A stretch of 44,274 nucleotides of DNA from Bacteroidales bacterium (GTDB lineage Bacteria; Bacteroidota; Bacteroidia; Bacteroidales; F082): the NCBI GenBank assembly GCA_017537965.1, contig JAFYJV010000003.1, forward strand, positions 1 to 44,274, in the 5' to 3' direction. Position numbers and translations under genes: made by a program. Position 1 is the stretch's first letter. Every line of letters begins with the position of its first letter. Positions 34,756 through 44,017 of the stretch are shown piece by piece. The notes beneath the pieces were generated by a model, which searched no databases, was not told the DNA's origin, and saw nothing but the letters and a program-made list of their open reading frames with translations.

Positions 34756-35313
34756 ATGTCAAGAATCGGTAAAATGCCCATCGCCATTCCCGCTGGCGTA
34801 ACGGTTAACATTGATGACAAAGAACACGTCATCACCGTCAAAGGTAATTTAGGTGAACTTTCGCAGAAGTACTCCGACCATGTGATCCTGGAAGTCGAAG
34901 GCGACCAGATCCATGTCAAGCCGAACGAGGCTGTTGCCGAGGCCGGTGCCAAGCATGGACTCTATCGTGCTTTGATCCACAACATGGTGAAGGGCGTCAG
35001 CGAGGGCTTCGAGACCGTCCAGGAGTTCGTCGGTGTCGGCTACAAGGCCGAAGCCAAGGGACAAATCCTGGAGATGGCCCTCGGATACTCGCACACCATC
35101 TTCATGGAGATGCCTGCTGAAATCAAAATCGAAACCATCAACGAGAGAGGTAAGAACCCGATCTTGAAGATGCGTTCATACGACAAACAACTTCTTGGTC
35201 AGGTGGCCGCAAAGATCCGCTCAATGCGTAAGCCTGAACCTTATAAGGGTAAGGGTATTAAGTTCCAGGATGAAGTCCTGAGACGTAAGGCAGGTAAAGC
35301 TGCTGGTAAGTAA
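34756..35313 (+). CDS. rplF: 50S ribosomal protein L6
   Basis: L6 sits near the factor-binding site. The 185-residue protein starts MSRIGKMPIAIPAGVTVNI, and has LIHNMVKGVSEGFETVQEFVGVGYKA and IRSMRKPEPYKGKGIKF. An AAGGAGAT sequence (34741-34748), 7 bases before the ATG, is a good Shine-Dalgarno site, one of only two in this cluster. Confidence 0.98.
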   Translation: MSRIGKMPIAIPAGVTVNIDDKEHVITVKGNLGELSQKYSDHVILEVEGDQIHVKPNEAVAEAGAKHGLYRALIHNMVKGVSEGFETVQEFVGVGYKAEAKGQILEMALGYSHTIFMEMPAEIKIETINERGKNPILKMRSYDKQLLGQVAAKIRSMRKPEPYKGKGIKFQDEVLRRKAGKAAGK

Positions 35314-35343
35314 TTAATGAATCAAAATTAATACCTCAGTAAG

Positions 35344-35700
35344 ATGGCAATCAATAAAGAAGAAAGAAGACAGAACATCAAGAAGAGAATCCGCAGGAAG
35401 ATCTCCGGCACGGCTGCTCGTCCGAGAATGTCCGTCTTTAGAAGCAACAAGCAGATTTATGTGCAGCTGATTGACGACGAAGTCGGCAAGACCCTCGCTG
35501 CAGCTAGTTCCCGTGAAAACGGAATCGAGAATGAAAAGATCACGAAGATCGAACAAGCCGCCAAAGTCGGTGCCTTGATCGCCGAAAAGGCCAAGGCCGC
35601 CGGTATCGAAACCGTCGTGTTCGACCGTAATGGTTATTTGTATCATGGTAGAGTCAAGTCGCTGGCCGACGCAGCTCGTAATGGAGGACTTAAATTCTAA
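35344..35700 (+). CDS. rplR: 50S ribosomal protein L18
   Basis: L18 delivers 5S rRNA to the large subunit. The 118-residue protein has [29 protein letters not shown] and a C-terminal [35 protein letters not shown]. Length is normal for the phylum. It ends 5 bases before rpsE. Confidence 0.97.
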   Translation: MAINKEERRQNIKKRIRRKISGTAARPRMSVFRSNKQIYVQLIDDEVGKTLAAASSRENGIENEKITKIEQAAKVGALIAEKAKAAGIETVVFDRNGYLYHGRVKSLADAARNGGLKF

Positions 35701-35705
35701 TTGTC

Positions 35706-36224
35706 ATGGCAGAAGTTAATGTTAAAAGAGTAAAGTCTAGCGAAATCGAGTTCAAAGAACGTCTCGTTAGCATCAACCGCGTCACCAAGGTGACTAAAGG
35801 TGGTCGTACTTTCACTTTCGCAGCACTTGTTGTCGTAGGCAATGAGAATGGTGTTGTCGGCTATGGCCTCGGTAAGGCCAAGGAAGCCACCGCCGCCATC
35901 CAGAAGGGCATCGACGATGCCAAGAAGAACCTGGTCAAGGTCCCGGTTCTGAATGGCACCCTGCCTCATGAGCAGTACGGCAAGTACAGCGGCGCTTACG
36001 TCTATATCCAACCTGCTACACCTGGTACTGGCGTCATCGCCGGTGGTGCCATGCGTGCCGTGTTGGAAAGCGTCGGCGTCAAGAACGTTATGGCCAAGTC
36101 AAAAGGCTCTTCCAACCCTCACTCCGTGGTGAAGGCTACCTTCGATGCACTCACCAAGATGCGTGACGCCTATACCGTCGCCCAATTGAGAGGTGTGGAT
36201 TTGGATACTGTGTTTAACGGATAA
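35706..36224 (+). CDS. rpsE: 30S ribosomal protein S5
   Basis: S5 is involved in translational accuracy and mRNA entry. The 172-residue protein has [39 protein letters not shown] and [37 protein letters not shown]. All parts are typical. Confidence 0.98.
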   Translation: MAEVNVKRVKSSEIEFKERLVSINRVTKVTKGGRTFTFAALVVVGNENGVVGYGLGKAKEATAAIQKGIDDAKKNLVKVPVLNGTLPHEQYGKYSGAYVYIQPATPGTGVIAGGAMRAVLESVGVKNVMAKSKGSSNPHSVVKATFDALTKMRDAYTVAQLRGVDLDTVFNG

Positions 36225-36237
36225 AACTTTTGAAACG

Positions 36238-36420
36238 ATGAAAAAAGTAAGAATCACCCAAATCAGAAGTGGCATCGGAAGACCACAAGATCAAAAGGAC
36301 ACCTTGAAGTCGCTTGGCCTGAGAAAGATGCACCAGTCAGCAGAAGTTGACATGGACAACCCGTGCATGGCCGGCATGGTCAATAAGGTGGCCCATCTCC
36401 TTAAGATCGAAGAAATTTAA
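36238..36420 (+). CDS. rpmD: 50S ribosomal protein L30
   Basis: L30 is a small protein of the 50S central region. The 60-residue protein starts [21 protein letters not shown] at ATG 36238, 13 bases after rpsE; a longer frame back to 36193 would overlap rpsE and lacks family similarity. It ends [17 protein letters not shown]. Normal length. Confidence 0.95.
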   Translation: MKKVRITQIRSGIGRPQDQKDTLKSLGLRKMHQSAEVDMDNPCMAGMVNKVAHLLKIEEI

Positions 36421-36446
36421 TTGTTGAACTAATAAATCTGCACAAT

Positions 36447-36890
36447 ATGGATTTAAGTAATCTCAAACCAGCAAAAGGTTCTGTAAAGGAAAAGACAAGA
36501 AAAGGCCGTGGCCAAGGTTCTGGAAAAGGCGGAACCTCCACACGCGGTCACAAGGGTGCTCAAGCCCGCTCTGGCGCCAAGCGTAAGATTGGCTTCCAAG
36601 GTGGTCAGATGCCTCTCGCCCGTCTCGTTCCCAAGTTCGGTTTCACCAACCGCAACCGTGTGGAATATTGCCCTGTCAACCTCTCCACTTTGCAGAAACT
36701 TGCTGAAAACGGTATCGCCGTCATTACGCCGGAGGTGCTTGTTGAAAACGGTGTCGTCCACAGCAAAGAACTCGTCAAGATTCTTGCCAAGGGCGAACTG
36801 ACAGCTAAACTGGAAGTCAAAGCTAATGCATTTTCCGCTAAGGCACAGCAGGCCATTGAGGCTGTCGGCGGCACTTGCGAAAAAATCTGA
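36447..36890 (+). CDS. rplO: 50S ribosomal protein L15
   Basis: L15 is a late assembly protein with a long basic N-terminal extension. The 147-residue protein has KTRKGRGQGSGKGGTSTRGHKGAQ and the GGQMPLARLVPKFGFTNRNR motif, then a globular C-terminus. Its TGA shares one base with the secY ATG (TGATG), so secY is probably translated by re-initiation. Confidence 0.98.
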   Translation: MDLSNLKPAKGSVKEKTRKGRGQGSGKGGTSTRGHKGAQARSGAKRKIGFQGGQMPLARLVPKFGFTNRNRVEYCPVNLSTLQKLAENGIAVITPEVLVENGVVHSKELVKILAKGELTAKLEVKANAFSAKAQQAIEAVGGTCEKI

Positions 36891-38248
36891 TGGATATGGG
36901 TAAATTCATTGAAACATTAAAGAATATCTGGAAGATTGAGGAGCTGCGCCAACGTATCCTTTATACGTTGCTGATCATCTTGATCTACCGCTTTGGCTCT
37001 TTCGTCGTCATCCCAGGTATCGATCCGAACGAATTGGCCAACTTGCAGAATTCCAGCAACACCGGCCTCCTCGGATTGTTGAACATGTTCTCTGGCGGTG
37101 CTTTCGGCAATGCTTCTGTCTTTGCCCTGGGTATTATGCCTTACATCACCGCATCCATCATCATCCAACTGCTGGGTATGGTCATCCCTTATTTCCAGCG
37201 TTTGCAACGTGAAGGTGAGAGCGGCCGTAAGAAACTGAACCAAGTGATGCGTTACCTCACCGTGGGTATCGTCATTGTCCAGGCTCCGGGTTACATCCGC
37301 AACGTCATCTATCAGCTTCCCAACCAAGCTGTTACGCCTTTCGATCCTTACCAGTCCAACCCAGGTGTGTTCTTCTGGATCTCTTCCATCATCCTCCTCT
37401 GCGCAGGTACCCTGTTCATCATGTGGCTGGGTGAGAAGATCACCGACAAAGGTATTGGCAACGGCATCTCCTTGATCATTATGATCGGTATCATCGCCCG
37501 TCTTCCCGGCGCTTTCGTCGGCGAGTGCGCTGCCCGCTTCACCCAAGGCGGAGCTGGACTGTTGATCCTCATCATCGAGCTCATCGTCCTCTTCTTCGTC
37601 ATGGTGGGTACCATCGCCCTCGTGCAGGGAACCCGCAAGATCCCGGTACAGTATGCGAAACGCGTTGTCGGTAACCGTCAATATGGCGGCGTCCGTCAAT
37701 ACATCCCTCTGAAAGTCAATGCCGCTGGCGTTATGCCGATCATCTTCGCGCAGGCCATCATGTTCCTGCCGATCACCATCGCCGGCTTCCGTCAGAGCGA
37801 GAACCTCAGCGGTTTTGCATCTGCATTCACCAACATCAACGGTTTCTGGTATAACTTCGTGTTCTTCATCCTGATCATCCTCTTCACCTATTTCTATACA
37901 GCTGTGACGATCAACTCGAACCAGATGGCAGAGGATATCAAGAAGAACGGCGGCTTTATCCCGGGTGTCAAGCCTGGCAAGAAGACTGCTGAATACCTCG
38001 ACACGATCATGTCAAGAATCACGCTGCCCGGTTCCATCTTCCTGGCCATTGTGGCTATCATGCCTGCCTTGGTCAGCCTCATGGGTGTGACGACTTCATT
38101 CGCCCACTTCTACGGAGGAACCTCCTTGTTGATTCTCGTCGGTGTTGTGCTGGATACCCTGCAACAGATCGAGAGCCATCTGCTCATGCGCCACTACGAC
38201 GGTCTCACCAAATCGGGCCGTATCAAGGGCCGTGTCGGCAGAATGTAA
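36890..38248 (+). CDS. secY: Protein translocase subunit SecY
   Basis: SecY is the channel of the general secretion pathway. The 452-residue protein has ten hydrophobic helices, including YRFGSFVVIPGIDPNEL early, LGIMPYITASIIIQLL and RKKLNQVMRYLT, and ends SGRIKGRVGRM. I start at ATG 36890, which overlaps the rplO stop; a TTG five codons earlier is rejected. An 11-helix map gene does not follow as in many relatives; instead a hairpin and new promoter precede infA. Confidence 0.97.
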   Translation: MDMGKFIETLKNIWKIEELRQRILYTLLIILIYRFGSFVVIPGIDPNELANLQNSSNTGLLGLLNMFSGGAFGNASVFALGIMPYITASIIIQLLGMVIPYFQRLQREGESGRKKLNQVMRYLTVGIVIVQAPGYIRNVIYQLPNQAVTPFDPYQSNPGVFFWISSIILLCAGTLFIMWLGEKITDKGIGNGISLIIMIGIIARLPGAFVGECAARFTQGGAGLLILIIELIVLFFVMVGTIALVQGTRKIPVQYAKRVVGNRQYGGVRQYIPLKVNAAGVMPIIFAQAIMFLPITIAGFRQSENLSGFASAFTNINGFWYNFVFFILIILFTYFYTAVTINSNQMAEDIKKNGGFIPGVKPGKKTAEYLDTIMSRITLPGSIFLAIVAIMPALVSLMGVTTSFAHFYGGTSLLILVGVVLDTLQQIESHLLMRHYDGLTKSGRIKGRVGRM

Positions 38249-38250
38249 CT

Positions 38251-38334
38251 ATGAAAAAAGGTCCATGGAAATCCGCGATTGCGGTTTCTGCAAACCCTAT
38301 CGCGGATTTCCTGGAATTCTTTCTTGCGAATTAA
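38251..38334 (+). other. 27-codon open frame after secY (doubtful)
   Basis: An ATG two bases after the secY stop opens 27 codons (starts MKKGPWKSAIAVSANPIA) to TAA at 38332-38334. Most of it coincides with the large hairpin at 38267-38311 and its end overlaps the infA -33 box. It could be a leader peptide or chance; I know no homologue. Confidence 0.2.
38267..38311 (+). promoter_or_regulatory. Large hairpin between secY and infA
   Basis: A perfect 13-bp inverted repeat (GGAAATCCGCGAT / ATCGCGGATTTCC) encloses a 19-base loop that itself contains GGTTT-CTGC-AAACC. There is no U-tract after it, so it is not a textbook terminator; it may stabilise the upstream mRNA end or slow polymerase before the infA promoter. 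Confidence 0.7.
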
Positions 38335-38353
38335 AAAAAAATTACTAATTTTG
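38324..38353 (+). promoter_or_regulatory. Promoter of the infA-rplQ (alpha) operon
   Basis: TTG (38324-38326), 19 bases, TAATTTTG (38346-38353) followed by CCGCC: a near-ideal Bacteroidota promoter. infA starts 50 bases after the -7 box. It allows the alpha genes to be expressed apart from spc. Confidence 0.82.
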
Positions 38354-38403
38354 CCGCCCGATTCGTTCGGACACAAGAAAATAGAAAAGCATTTGAATCG
38401 TAT

Positions 38404-38625
38404 ATGGTAAAACAACTGTCAATAGAACAAGAAGGCACCGTGATTGAGGCCTTGGGCAATGCGATGTTCCGCGTCGAGCTTGAGAACGGCTTGGTGATTA
38501 CCGCCACCATCTCAGGAAAGATGCGTATGCACTACATCCGCATCCTGCCTGGCGACAAAGTCAAACTGGAAATGTCGCCATACGACTTGACAAAAGGCCG
38601 TATTACGTTCAGATACAAGAATTAA
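38404..38625 (+). CDS. infA: Translation initiation factor IF-1
   Basis: IF-1 occupies the A site during initiation. The 73-residue OB-fold protein has [56 protein letters not shown], the standard sequence, with Val in place of the usual Ala at residue 2. First gene after the new promoter. Confidence 0.98.
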   Translation: MVKQLSIEQEGTVIEALGNAMFRVELENGLVITATISGKMRMHYIRILPGDKVKLEMSPYDLTKGRITFRYKN

Positions 38626-38654
38626 TTTGCATCATCTAAAGTACCTATATTGAT

Positions 38655-38771
38655 ATGAAAGTTCAAGCATCCGTAAAGAAAAGATCTGCCGACTGCAAGA
38701 TCGTGAAGCGCAAGGGCAGAGTCTATGTTATTAACAAGAAGAACCCTAAGGAAAAACAACGTCAGGGTTGA
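38655..38771 (+). CDS. rpmJ: 50S ribosomal protein L36 (zinc-free type)
   Basis: A 38-codon gene begins [19 protein letters not shown] and ends [10 protein letters not shown]. Three of the four zinc ligands of classical L36 are replaced (positions 11, 27 and 33 are Ser, Asn and Lys; only C14 remains), so it is the zinc-free form usual in Bacteroidota. It lies between infA and rpsM as expected. Confidence 0.96.
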   Translation: MKVQASVKKRSADCKIVKRKGRVYVINKKNPKEKQRQG

Positions 38772-38803
38772 TTTTTAGAAATTCAATAAAAGTATAGAAT
38801 AAT

Positions 38804-39181
38804 ATGGCAAGAATCGCTGGTGTAGATATCCCGAGCAACAAAGCTGGTGAAATCTCTTTAACCTACATTTTCGGCATTGGAAGATCACTCTCGAAGGAGA
38901 TCTTGGGCAAGGCTGGCGTTGACCCGGCCAAGAAAGTTCAGGATTGGACTGACGAGGAGCAGAATACCGTCCGTAACATCATTGCTGACGAGTATAAGAC
39001 TGAAGGTGAACTTCGCGGTGAAGTTCAGATGAACATCAAGCGCTTGATGGATATTGGCTGCTACAGAGGTATCCGTCACCGTGCTGGTTTACCGGTGCGC
39101 GGACAGAGCACAAAGAACAACGCACGTACCCGTAAGGGCCGTAAAAAGACTGTCGCTAACAAGAAGAAAGCTACCAAGTAA
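38804..39181 (+). CDS. rpsM: 30S ribosomal protein S13
   Basis: S13 forms bridges to L5 and touches P-site tRNA. The 125-residue protein starts [26 protein letters not shown] and ends in the conserved [32 protein letters not shown] tail. Normal member. Confidence 0.98.
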   Translation: MARIAGVDIPSNKAGEISLTYIFGIGRSLSKEILGKAGVDPAKKVQDWTDEEQNTVRNIIADEYKTEGELRGEVQMNIKRLMDIGCYRGIRHRAGLPVRGQSTKNNARTRKGRKKTVANKKKATK

Positions 39182-39228
39182 TAGGTAGTTGGATCATATT
39201 AATTACAAAAAAATCACACAAGTAACAC

Positions 39229-39618
39229 ATGGCAAAGACCAGTAAAGTAACAAAGAAACGTGTTGTTAAGATCGAAGCTACAGGCATGGCCTTCGTTAAG
39301 GCTTCGTTCAATAACATCATCATTTCCTTGACAAACAATGAAGGACAAGTCATTTCTTGGGCATCAGCAGGTAAGATGGGATTCAAGGGTTCCAAGAAGA
39401 ACACACCTTACGCCGCACAAATGGCCGCTGAAGAGTGCGCCAAGACCGCTTATGACTTGGGATTACGTAAAGTAAAAGTTTATGTAAAGGGACCTGGTGC
39501 AGGACGTGAATCAGCTATCCGCGCGATCCATTCACAAGGCGTTGAAGTGACCGAGATCATCGACGTCACCCCATTGCCGCACAACGGATGCCGTCCTCCA
39601 AAACGCAGAAGAGTGTAA
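39229..39618 (+). CDS. rpsK: 30S ribosomal protein S11
   Basis: S11 lies in the 30S platform. The 129-residue protein has [48 protein letters not shown] and ends [18 protein letters not shown], both family-typical. Confidence 0.98.
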   Translation: MAKTSKVTKKRVVKIEATGMAFVKASFNNIIISLTNNEGQVISWASAGKMGFKGSKKNTPYAAQMAAEECAKTAYDLGLRKVKVYVKGPGAGRESAIRAIHSQGVEVTEIIDVTPLPHNGCRPPKRRRV

Positions 39619-39645
39619 TCGTTGAACAATTAAAAAGTTAGAAAA

Positions 39646-40251
39646 ATGGCAAGATATACAGGTCCTAAAACGAAGATTGCTCGTAAGTTTGGTGAACCTA
39701 TCTATGGTTCAGACAAGTATTTTGAGAAGAGAAACTATCCTCCAGGGATGCACGGCGCTGCCAAGAGAAGAAAGAAAGTCTCTGAATATGGCACCCAGCT
39801 CCAGGAGAAGCAAAAAGCTAAATATACCTACGGCGTTCTCGAAAGACAATTCCACAAGACTTTCGAACTGGCCCGTAGAAAGGAAGGCGTTACCGGCTTG
39901 ATCCTGATGCAGTTGCTCGAATCACGTCTTGACAATGTCGTCTATCGCCTTGGAATAGCTCCTACACGCGCTGCCGCCCGTCAGCTGGTGAATCACCGTC
40001 ACATCACTGTCAACGGTAATATTCTCAGCATTCCGTCTTACCTCGTCAAGGTAGGCGATATCGTTGGCGTCCGCGAGAAATCAAAGAGCTTGGAAGTCAT
40101 CACCAATTCTGTCGAAGGCCACTCCAACCGTTTCAGCTGGCTGGAATGGGACGGCGAGAAGATGTGCGGTAAGTTCATGAACTACCCCGTCCGCGAAGAT
40201 ATTCCTGAGAATATCAACGAACAGCTCATCGTCGAATTGTATTCTAAGTAA
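39646..40251 (+). CDS. rpsD: 30S ribosomal protein S4 (zinc-free type)
   Basis: S4 is a primary 16S rRNA binder and, in E. coli, the repressor of the alpha operon. The 201-residue protein starts [21 protein letters not shown] and lacks the N-terminal cysteines of the zinc-binding form; the S4 RNA-binding domain ([34 protein letters not shown]) is intact. Confidence 0.98.
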   Translation: MARYTGPKTKIARKFGEPIYGSDKYFEKRNYPPGMHGAAKRRKKVSEYGTQLQEKQKAKYTYGVLERQFHKTFELARRKEGVTGLILMQLLESRLDNVVYRLGIAPTRAAARQLVNHRHITVNGNILSIPSYLVKVGDIVGVREKSKSLEVITNSVEGHSNRFSWLEWDGEKMCGKFMNYPVREDIPENINEQLIVELYSK

Positions 40252-40301
40252 TTGTTGATTGTTAACCTGGTAAAACAAATAAATATAACACTAGACCAAC
40301 T

Positions 40302-41294
40302 ATGTCAATATTAGCGTTTCAAAAACCTGAAGAGGTGGTGATGGTCGAATCAACCGACACCAAAGGCGTGTTCGAGTTTCGTCCTCTTGAACCAGGTTTC
40401 GGTACTACCATCGGCAATGCGTTGAGAAGGATCCTTCTTTCCTCTTTGGAAGGCTTTGCGATCACTTCGATCCGCATCGACGGTGTCAGTCATGAGTTCG
40501 CCTCCATCGAAGGTGTCATCGAGGATGTCGCCGACATGGTGCTGAATTTCAAACAGGTTCGTTTCAAACAACAAGTTGTTGAAGAGACCCATGAGAAAGT
40601 GAACGTGGTGATCAGCGGCCAGGAAGAGTTCAAGGCTGGCGACATCAACAAGTTCCTCACCGTGTTCCAGGTGTTGAACCCCGAACTGGTGATCTGCCAC
40701 ATGGATCCCTCCGTCAAACTGAACATCGAACTTACCATTGGTAAGGGTAGAGGCTATGTGCCTGCCGACGAGAACAAAGTTGTTGGCGCACCTGTCGATA
40801 CCATCGCTATCGATTCAATCTATACGCCTATCCGTAACGTGAGCTTCAAGGTTGAGAACTACCGTGTGGAACAGAAGACCGACTACGAGAAACTCGTCAT
40901 CGAGATCCTGACCGACGGTTCCATCAACCCGAAGGATGCCTTGAAAGAGGCCGCCAAGATCCTCATCTACCACTTCATGCTCTTCTCCGACGAGAAGATC
41001 ACTCCCGTGTTGGATGAGAAGACGGTCACCGAGGAATTCGACGAGAGTTCACTGCATATCCGTCAGCTGCTCAAGACCAAGCTCGTTGACCTGGATCTTT
41101 CCGTCCGTGCGCTCAACTGCTTGAAAGCCGCTGAAGTTGAAACGCTTGGTGAACTCGTCGCCTTCAACAAGCAAGACCTGCTCAAGTTCCGCAACTTCGG
41201 AAAGAAGTCGCTCACTGAACTGGACGAGCTGGTCCGCAGCAGAGGCCTTGAGTTCGGTATGAATGTCAGCAAGTATAAATTAGATAAGGAATAA
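40302..41294 (+). CDS. rpoA: RNA polymerase alpha subunit
   Basis: Alpha starts polymerase assembly and contacts UP elements and activators. The 330-residue protein has the N-terminal dimerisation domain ([30 protein letters not shown]) and a C-terminal domain (about 255-325: [44 protein letters not shown]). Both domains are complete. Confidence 0.98.
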   Translation: MSILAFQKPEEVVMVESTDTKGVFEFRPLEPGFGTTIGNALRRILLSSLEGFAITSIRIDGVSHEFASIEGVIEDVADMVLNFKQVRFKQQVVEETHEKVNVVISGQEEFKAGDINKFLTVFQVLNPELVICHMDPSVKLNIELTIGKGRGYVPADENKVVGAPVDTIAIDSIYTPIRNVSFKVENYRVEQKTDYEKLVIEILTDGSINPKDALKEAAKILIYHFMLFSDEKITPVLDEKTVTEEFDESSLHIRQLLKTKLVDLDLSVRALNCLKAAEVETLGELVAFNKQDLLKFRNFGKKSLTELDELVRSRGLEFGMNVSKYKLDKE

Positions 41295-41299
41295 GAAAG

Positions 41300-41815
41300 A
41301 TGAGACACAATAAGAAATTCAATCACTTGGGAAGAAAAAGCGCTCACCGCAAGGCTATGCTCTCCAACATGGCTTCTTCGCTGATTCTTAACAAACGCAT
41401 CATAACCACCGTTGCCAAGGCCAAGGCCTTGAGAGTTTATGTCGAACCGTTGATCACCCGCTCCAAGGAAGACAACACCTCGAACCGTCGTCTTGTGTTC
41501 AGCTATCTGCAGAACAAGTACGCTGTCACCGAGCTCTTCCGTGAGATCAGCACCAAGGTCGCTGACCGTCCGGGTGGTTATACCCGCATCATCCGTATGC
41601 CCAACATGCGTGCTGGCGACGCTGCCGACATGTGCATGATGGAAATGGTCGATTACAACGATGTTTACGTGAACGAAGGCAAGAAGGCTCCTAAGGCCAA
41701 GGCTACTCGTCGTTCCAAGAAGTCGGCTCCTAAGGCTGAAGCCGCTGTCGAAGTTCCTGCAGAGACTGTCGCTCCTGTCGAGGCTGCCGAACCTACCGAA
41801 GAGACTCAGGCATAA
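41300..41815 (+). CDS. rplQ: 50S ribosomal protein L17 with C-terminal extension
   Basis: L17 lies by the tunnel exit. The first ~120 residues ([21 protein letters not shown] ... [16 protein letters not shown]) are the core. About 45 further residues are low-complexity, first Lys/Ala-rich ([21 protein letters not shown]) and then Ala/Glu/Pro-rich. Such tails are common in Bacteroidota L17. Last gene of the ribosomal cluster. Confidence 0.97.
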   Translation: MRHNKKFNHLGRKSAHRKAMLSNMASSLILNKRIITTVAKAKALRVYVEPLITRSKEDNTSNRRLVFSYLQNKYAVTELFREISTKVADRPGGYTRIIRMPNMRAGDAADMCMMEMVDYNDVYVNEGKKAPKAKATRRSKKSAPKAEAAVEVPAETVAPVEAAEPTEETQA

Positions 41816-41842
41816 AGAGACTTCAAATTGCAAAAAAACCTT

Positions 41843-41872
41843 AGAGACGCCGCGAAGCGGCGTCTCTTTTTT
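41843..41872 (+). terminator. Intrinsic terminator of the ribosomal cluster
   Basis: An 11-bp perfect GC-rich stem (AGAGACGCCGC / GCGGCGTCTCT, loop GAA) followed by TTTTT, 28 bases after the rplQ stop. Confidence 0.93.
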
Positions 41873-41905
41873 GTTTGTGTGTTTTTTAGGTATCGTATTT
41901 ATTTT

Positions 41906-41913
41906 TATCTTTG
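41906..41913 (+). promoter_or_regulatory. -7 box of the two exported-protein genes
   Basis: TATCTTTG followed by CCC lies 22 bases before the ATG at 41936. A TTTG at 41874-41877 is too far (28 bases), so the -33 element is weak or absent. Confidence 0.6.
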
Positions 41914-41935
41914 CCCAACACAAATCTAATCTACT

Positions 41936-42502
41936 ATGAAAAAAACGATACTTATTCTTTTCTTGGCGCTTTTTGCGTTTGCAAAGACATCCATTGGGCA
42001 ATACGGCAGCTCTTCCGATGTTTCTATTACCTTCTTGGATTTCAGATACGAATACCATCCCACTATTTTTGACATAGAACAAAGGGATTTCAGCTTCCAA
42101 AACGTCCATGCTTTCAAAATTGGAGCGGTTAACTGGTGCTTTTTTGTGGGTAAATATAATGACATGAGTTTGGAATGGAGGATGGTCAATGTCATGGCTT
42201 CAACTTCAATACTGGAGCCTTGGGGCGTTTGTTTTACCTCTTTTTCATTAAGGAAGGATTTGGGGCGCTTTAACCCTAGTGTTAGTCTGGATTTTGCTGA
42301 ATTTACGCACAACGTTTTTCTTAATACAACCGTGTTTCATCACAGTATTTCCGGTGGGTTTGAGTTTTATTTTACAAACAGAAGCATTCTCACTTGTAAT
42401 ATCGGACTTAGGTATGAGATGCCTTGGGGAGACTATGGTTCGGGACGCCTTTCCCCTTTTGTGGGAGTGGGATACAAATATGACGCTCTAATTAATCATT
42501 GA
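41936..42502 (+). CDS. Exported protein, possible small outer-membrane barrel
   Basis: The 188-residue protein has a signal peptide (MKKTILILFLALFAFAKTSIGQ). The rest alternates hydrophobic and polar residues with many aromatics and ends in strand-like segments (SISGGFEFYFTNRS, TCNIGLRYEMPWG, LSPFVGVGYKYD), which suggests an eight-strand outer-membrane barrel; no family is recognised. Codon choice is A/T-richer than in the ribosomal genes next to it. The following gene starts 7 bases later, so the two probably form one unit. Confidence 0.65.
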   Translation: MKKTILILFLALFAFAKTSIGQYGSSSDVSITFLDFRYEYHPTIFDIEQRDFSFQNVHAFKIGAVNWCFFVGKYNDMSLEWRMVNVMASTSILEPWGVCFTSFSLRKDLGRFNPSVSLDFAEFTHNVFLNTTVFHHSISGGFEFYFTNRSILTCNIGLRYEMPWGDYGSGRLSPFVGVGYKYDALINH

Positions 42503-42509
42503 TAGTGAC

Positions 42510-43895
42510 ATGAAAAAAGTATTTACAACCCTTCTCGTCGTGCTGGTGTGCGCGATTTTCCCGATTTCTGCCTGGTGCCAAAAACAATCCACTTCACAAG
42601 CAGTTGAGAACGCTTTAAAAAATGGTGGATATAAAATCTATATTGTTCGCGACTCATATAGGTATGCCGATTATTTCAATCCGTATCAGGAATGTTGGTT
42701 GGAAGTGCCGTCCTGTGATATCGATAAAGATGATTTCGACAACTATTTTCGGCGAAATCCTCAATTTCAGGCAGATAGAGTCAGAACAAGAAGTGAATTG
42801 AAATTCAGAAAGAATCATACTTATGTCACAAGCTTCAGCTTTCACAACAACCACAAGGTGTTATCGACATTGGAGTTTGCCATCCGTTTGGAGAACAGGA
42901 ACCAGAATCTCAGATTACCCTCCTTTCAGGATCTCAATGAGGCCAATACCTTTTATCAACAATATGTCAAGAGGTTTTCTAAAATAGCGGGAGACTATAA
43001 AGAGGAATTTAAAAGCAGTTTTAGCCAAACCCTTAGCGATAACCCAGAGGCTCTGAAAAGATTCTGTGATGGGTCTCCCTACCTGAACAACGAACTTGTG
43101 AAAGAGTTGGATGTTTGGCAATTATTGGCTAGAGCGGAGAAGAAATACAATTTCGTGTATTACTCGACCGCAAACAACGGTTATTATTTCGATATGGCCA
43201 ATAAACTCAGTTACAATGGAGAACTGAGGAACGGGAAGCCCAATGGGAAAGGCAATAGTAGAGGATGGGAAGGCACTTTCGTGGATGGAATAAAGAAAGG
43301 ATCGTTCATTTACACATTGACGCAGGACCGATATGAAGGTGTTAGGCGTGCTTCTGAATCTGACGATAGCGGTCGTTATGATTATTGGGATAAGTTTACA
43401 TTCAAACGTACGGGTAATTGTGTGGATGATCAGTGGGACGGTGAAGTCAGATTGGAAATCACCTGCGCAAAATGCCCTGGGAGTGATGTTTATAAAGAGA
43501 CCTACTCAAAGGGACAATTGATCAAAAAAGATCTTGTTTCGGATAATTTGACCAATAACCTCAACGAACAACGTATAAGAGAGAATGCTCGACTGCAAGC
43601 CAATAGGGAACAAGCCAGAAGGTTGGCAGAAGAAAGGAGGCTGCAAGAAGCTTCGGTTAACGTCAATACGGTGCGGAGTTTTGTGAAGTCGATCACTGAA
43701 TATAAGGATAGTGGCAATTGGGTGGAGTTTGAAGTGAATTTTACAGATGGTCGAATGGGTTGGATTGAATATAATAAGAGTAAAGGAGAATGGGCAGGTC
43801 AGGATGGTTGGTTTTTTGGAGATGCGAAATACTATTATCCCACCCCCAATTCACAGGATGCTGCATTGTTAGTGCTATATAAATTCCTTCATTGA
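42510..43895 (+). CDS. Exported protein with MORN-like repeats, function unknown
   Basis: The 461-residue protein has a signal peptide (MKKVFTTLLVVLVCAIFPISAWC). A MORN-like stretch lies at about 233-276 (YNGELRNGKPNGKG ... WEGTFVDGIKKGSF ... RYEG). A charged coiled-coil-like segment follows at about 352-382 (NEQRIRENARLQANREQARRL), then a C-terminal domain rich in Trp and Tyr (VEFEVNFTDGRMGWIEY). MORN repeats usually bind membranes or form scaffolds. The Cys at 23 followed by Q could be a lipobox-like site but the preceding residues (ISAWC) are not a good match. No homologue is recognised. Confidence 0.6.
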   Translation: MKKVFTTLLVVLVCAIFPISAWCQKQSTSQAVENALKNGGYKIYIVRDSYRYADYFNPYQECWLEVPSCDIDKDDFDNYFRRNPQFQADRVRTRSELKFRKNHTYVTSFSFHNNHKVLSTLEFAIRLENRNQNLRLPSFQDLNEANTFYQQYVKRFSKIAGDYKEEFKSSFSQTLSDNPEALKRFCDGSPYLNNELVKELDVWQLLARAEKKYNFVYYSTANNGYYFDMANKLSYNGELRNGKPNGKGNSRGWEGTFVDGIKKGSFIYTLTQDRYEGVRRASESDDSGRYDYWDKFTFKRTGNCVDDQWDGEVRLEITCAKCPGSDVYKETYSKGQLIKKDLVSDNLTNNLNEQRIRENARLQANREQARRLAEERRLQEASVNVNTVRSFVKSITEYKDSGNWVEFEVNFTDGRMGWIEYNKSKGEWAGQDGWFFGDAKYYYPTPNSQDAALLVLYKFLH

Positions 43896-43926
43896 TAATT
43901 GTTCATCCTTTTCCGTATAGATGAAG

Positions 43927-43952
43927 GGCTGGTTGTTTCAATCAGCCTTTTT
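43927..43952 (+). terminator. Intrinsic terminator before the rRNA operon
   Basis: A 9-bp stem (GGCTGGTTG / CAATCAGCC, one G-U pair, loop TTT) followed by TTTTT, 31 bases after the MORN-like gene. It separates the pair from the rRNA promoter. Confidence 0.82.
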
Positions 43953-44017
43953 CTTTGTATATAAAACACTGGTTTTCAGATAATAGAAAAATTTTTTAAA
44001 AAAAGATCCCAAAAGTG

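Noticed and set aside
36917-37699. 260-residue open frame antisense to secY
   Set aside because: D/Q/H-rich translation typical of the complement of membrane-protein codons; secY is certain.
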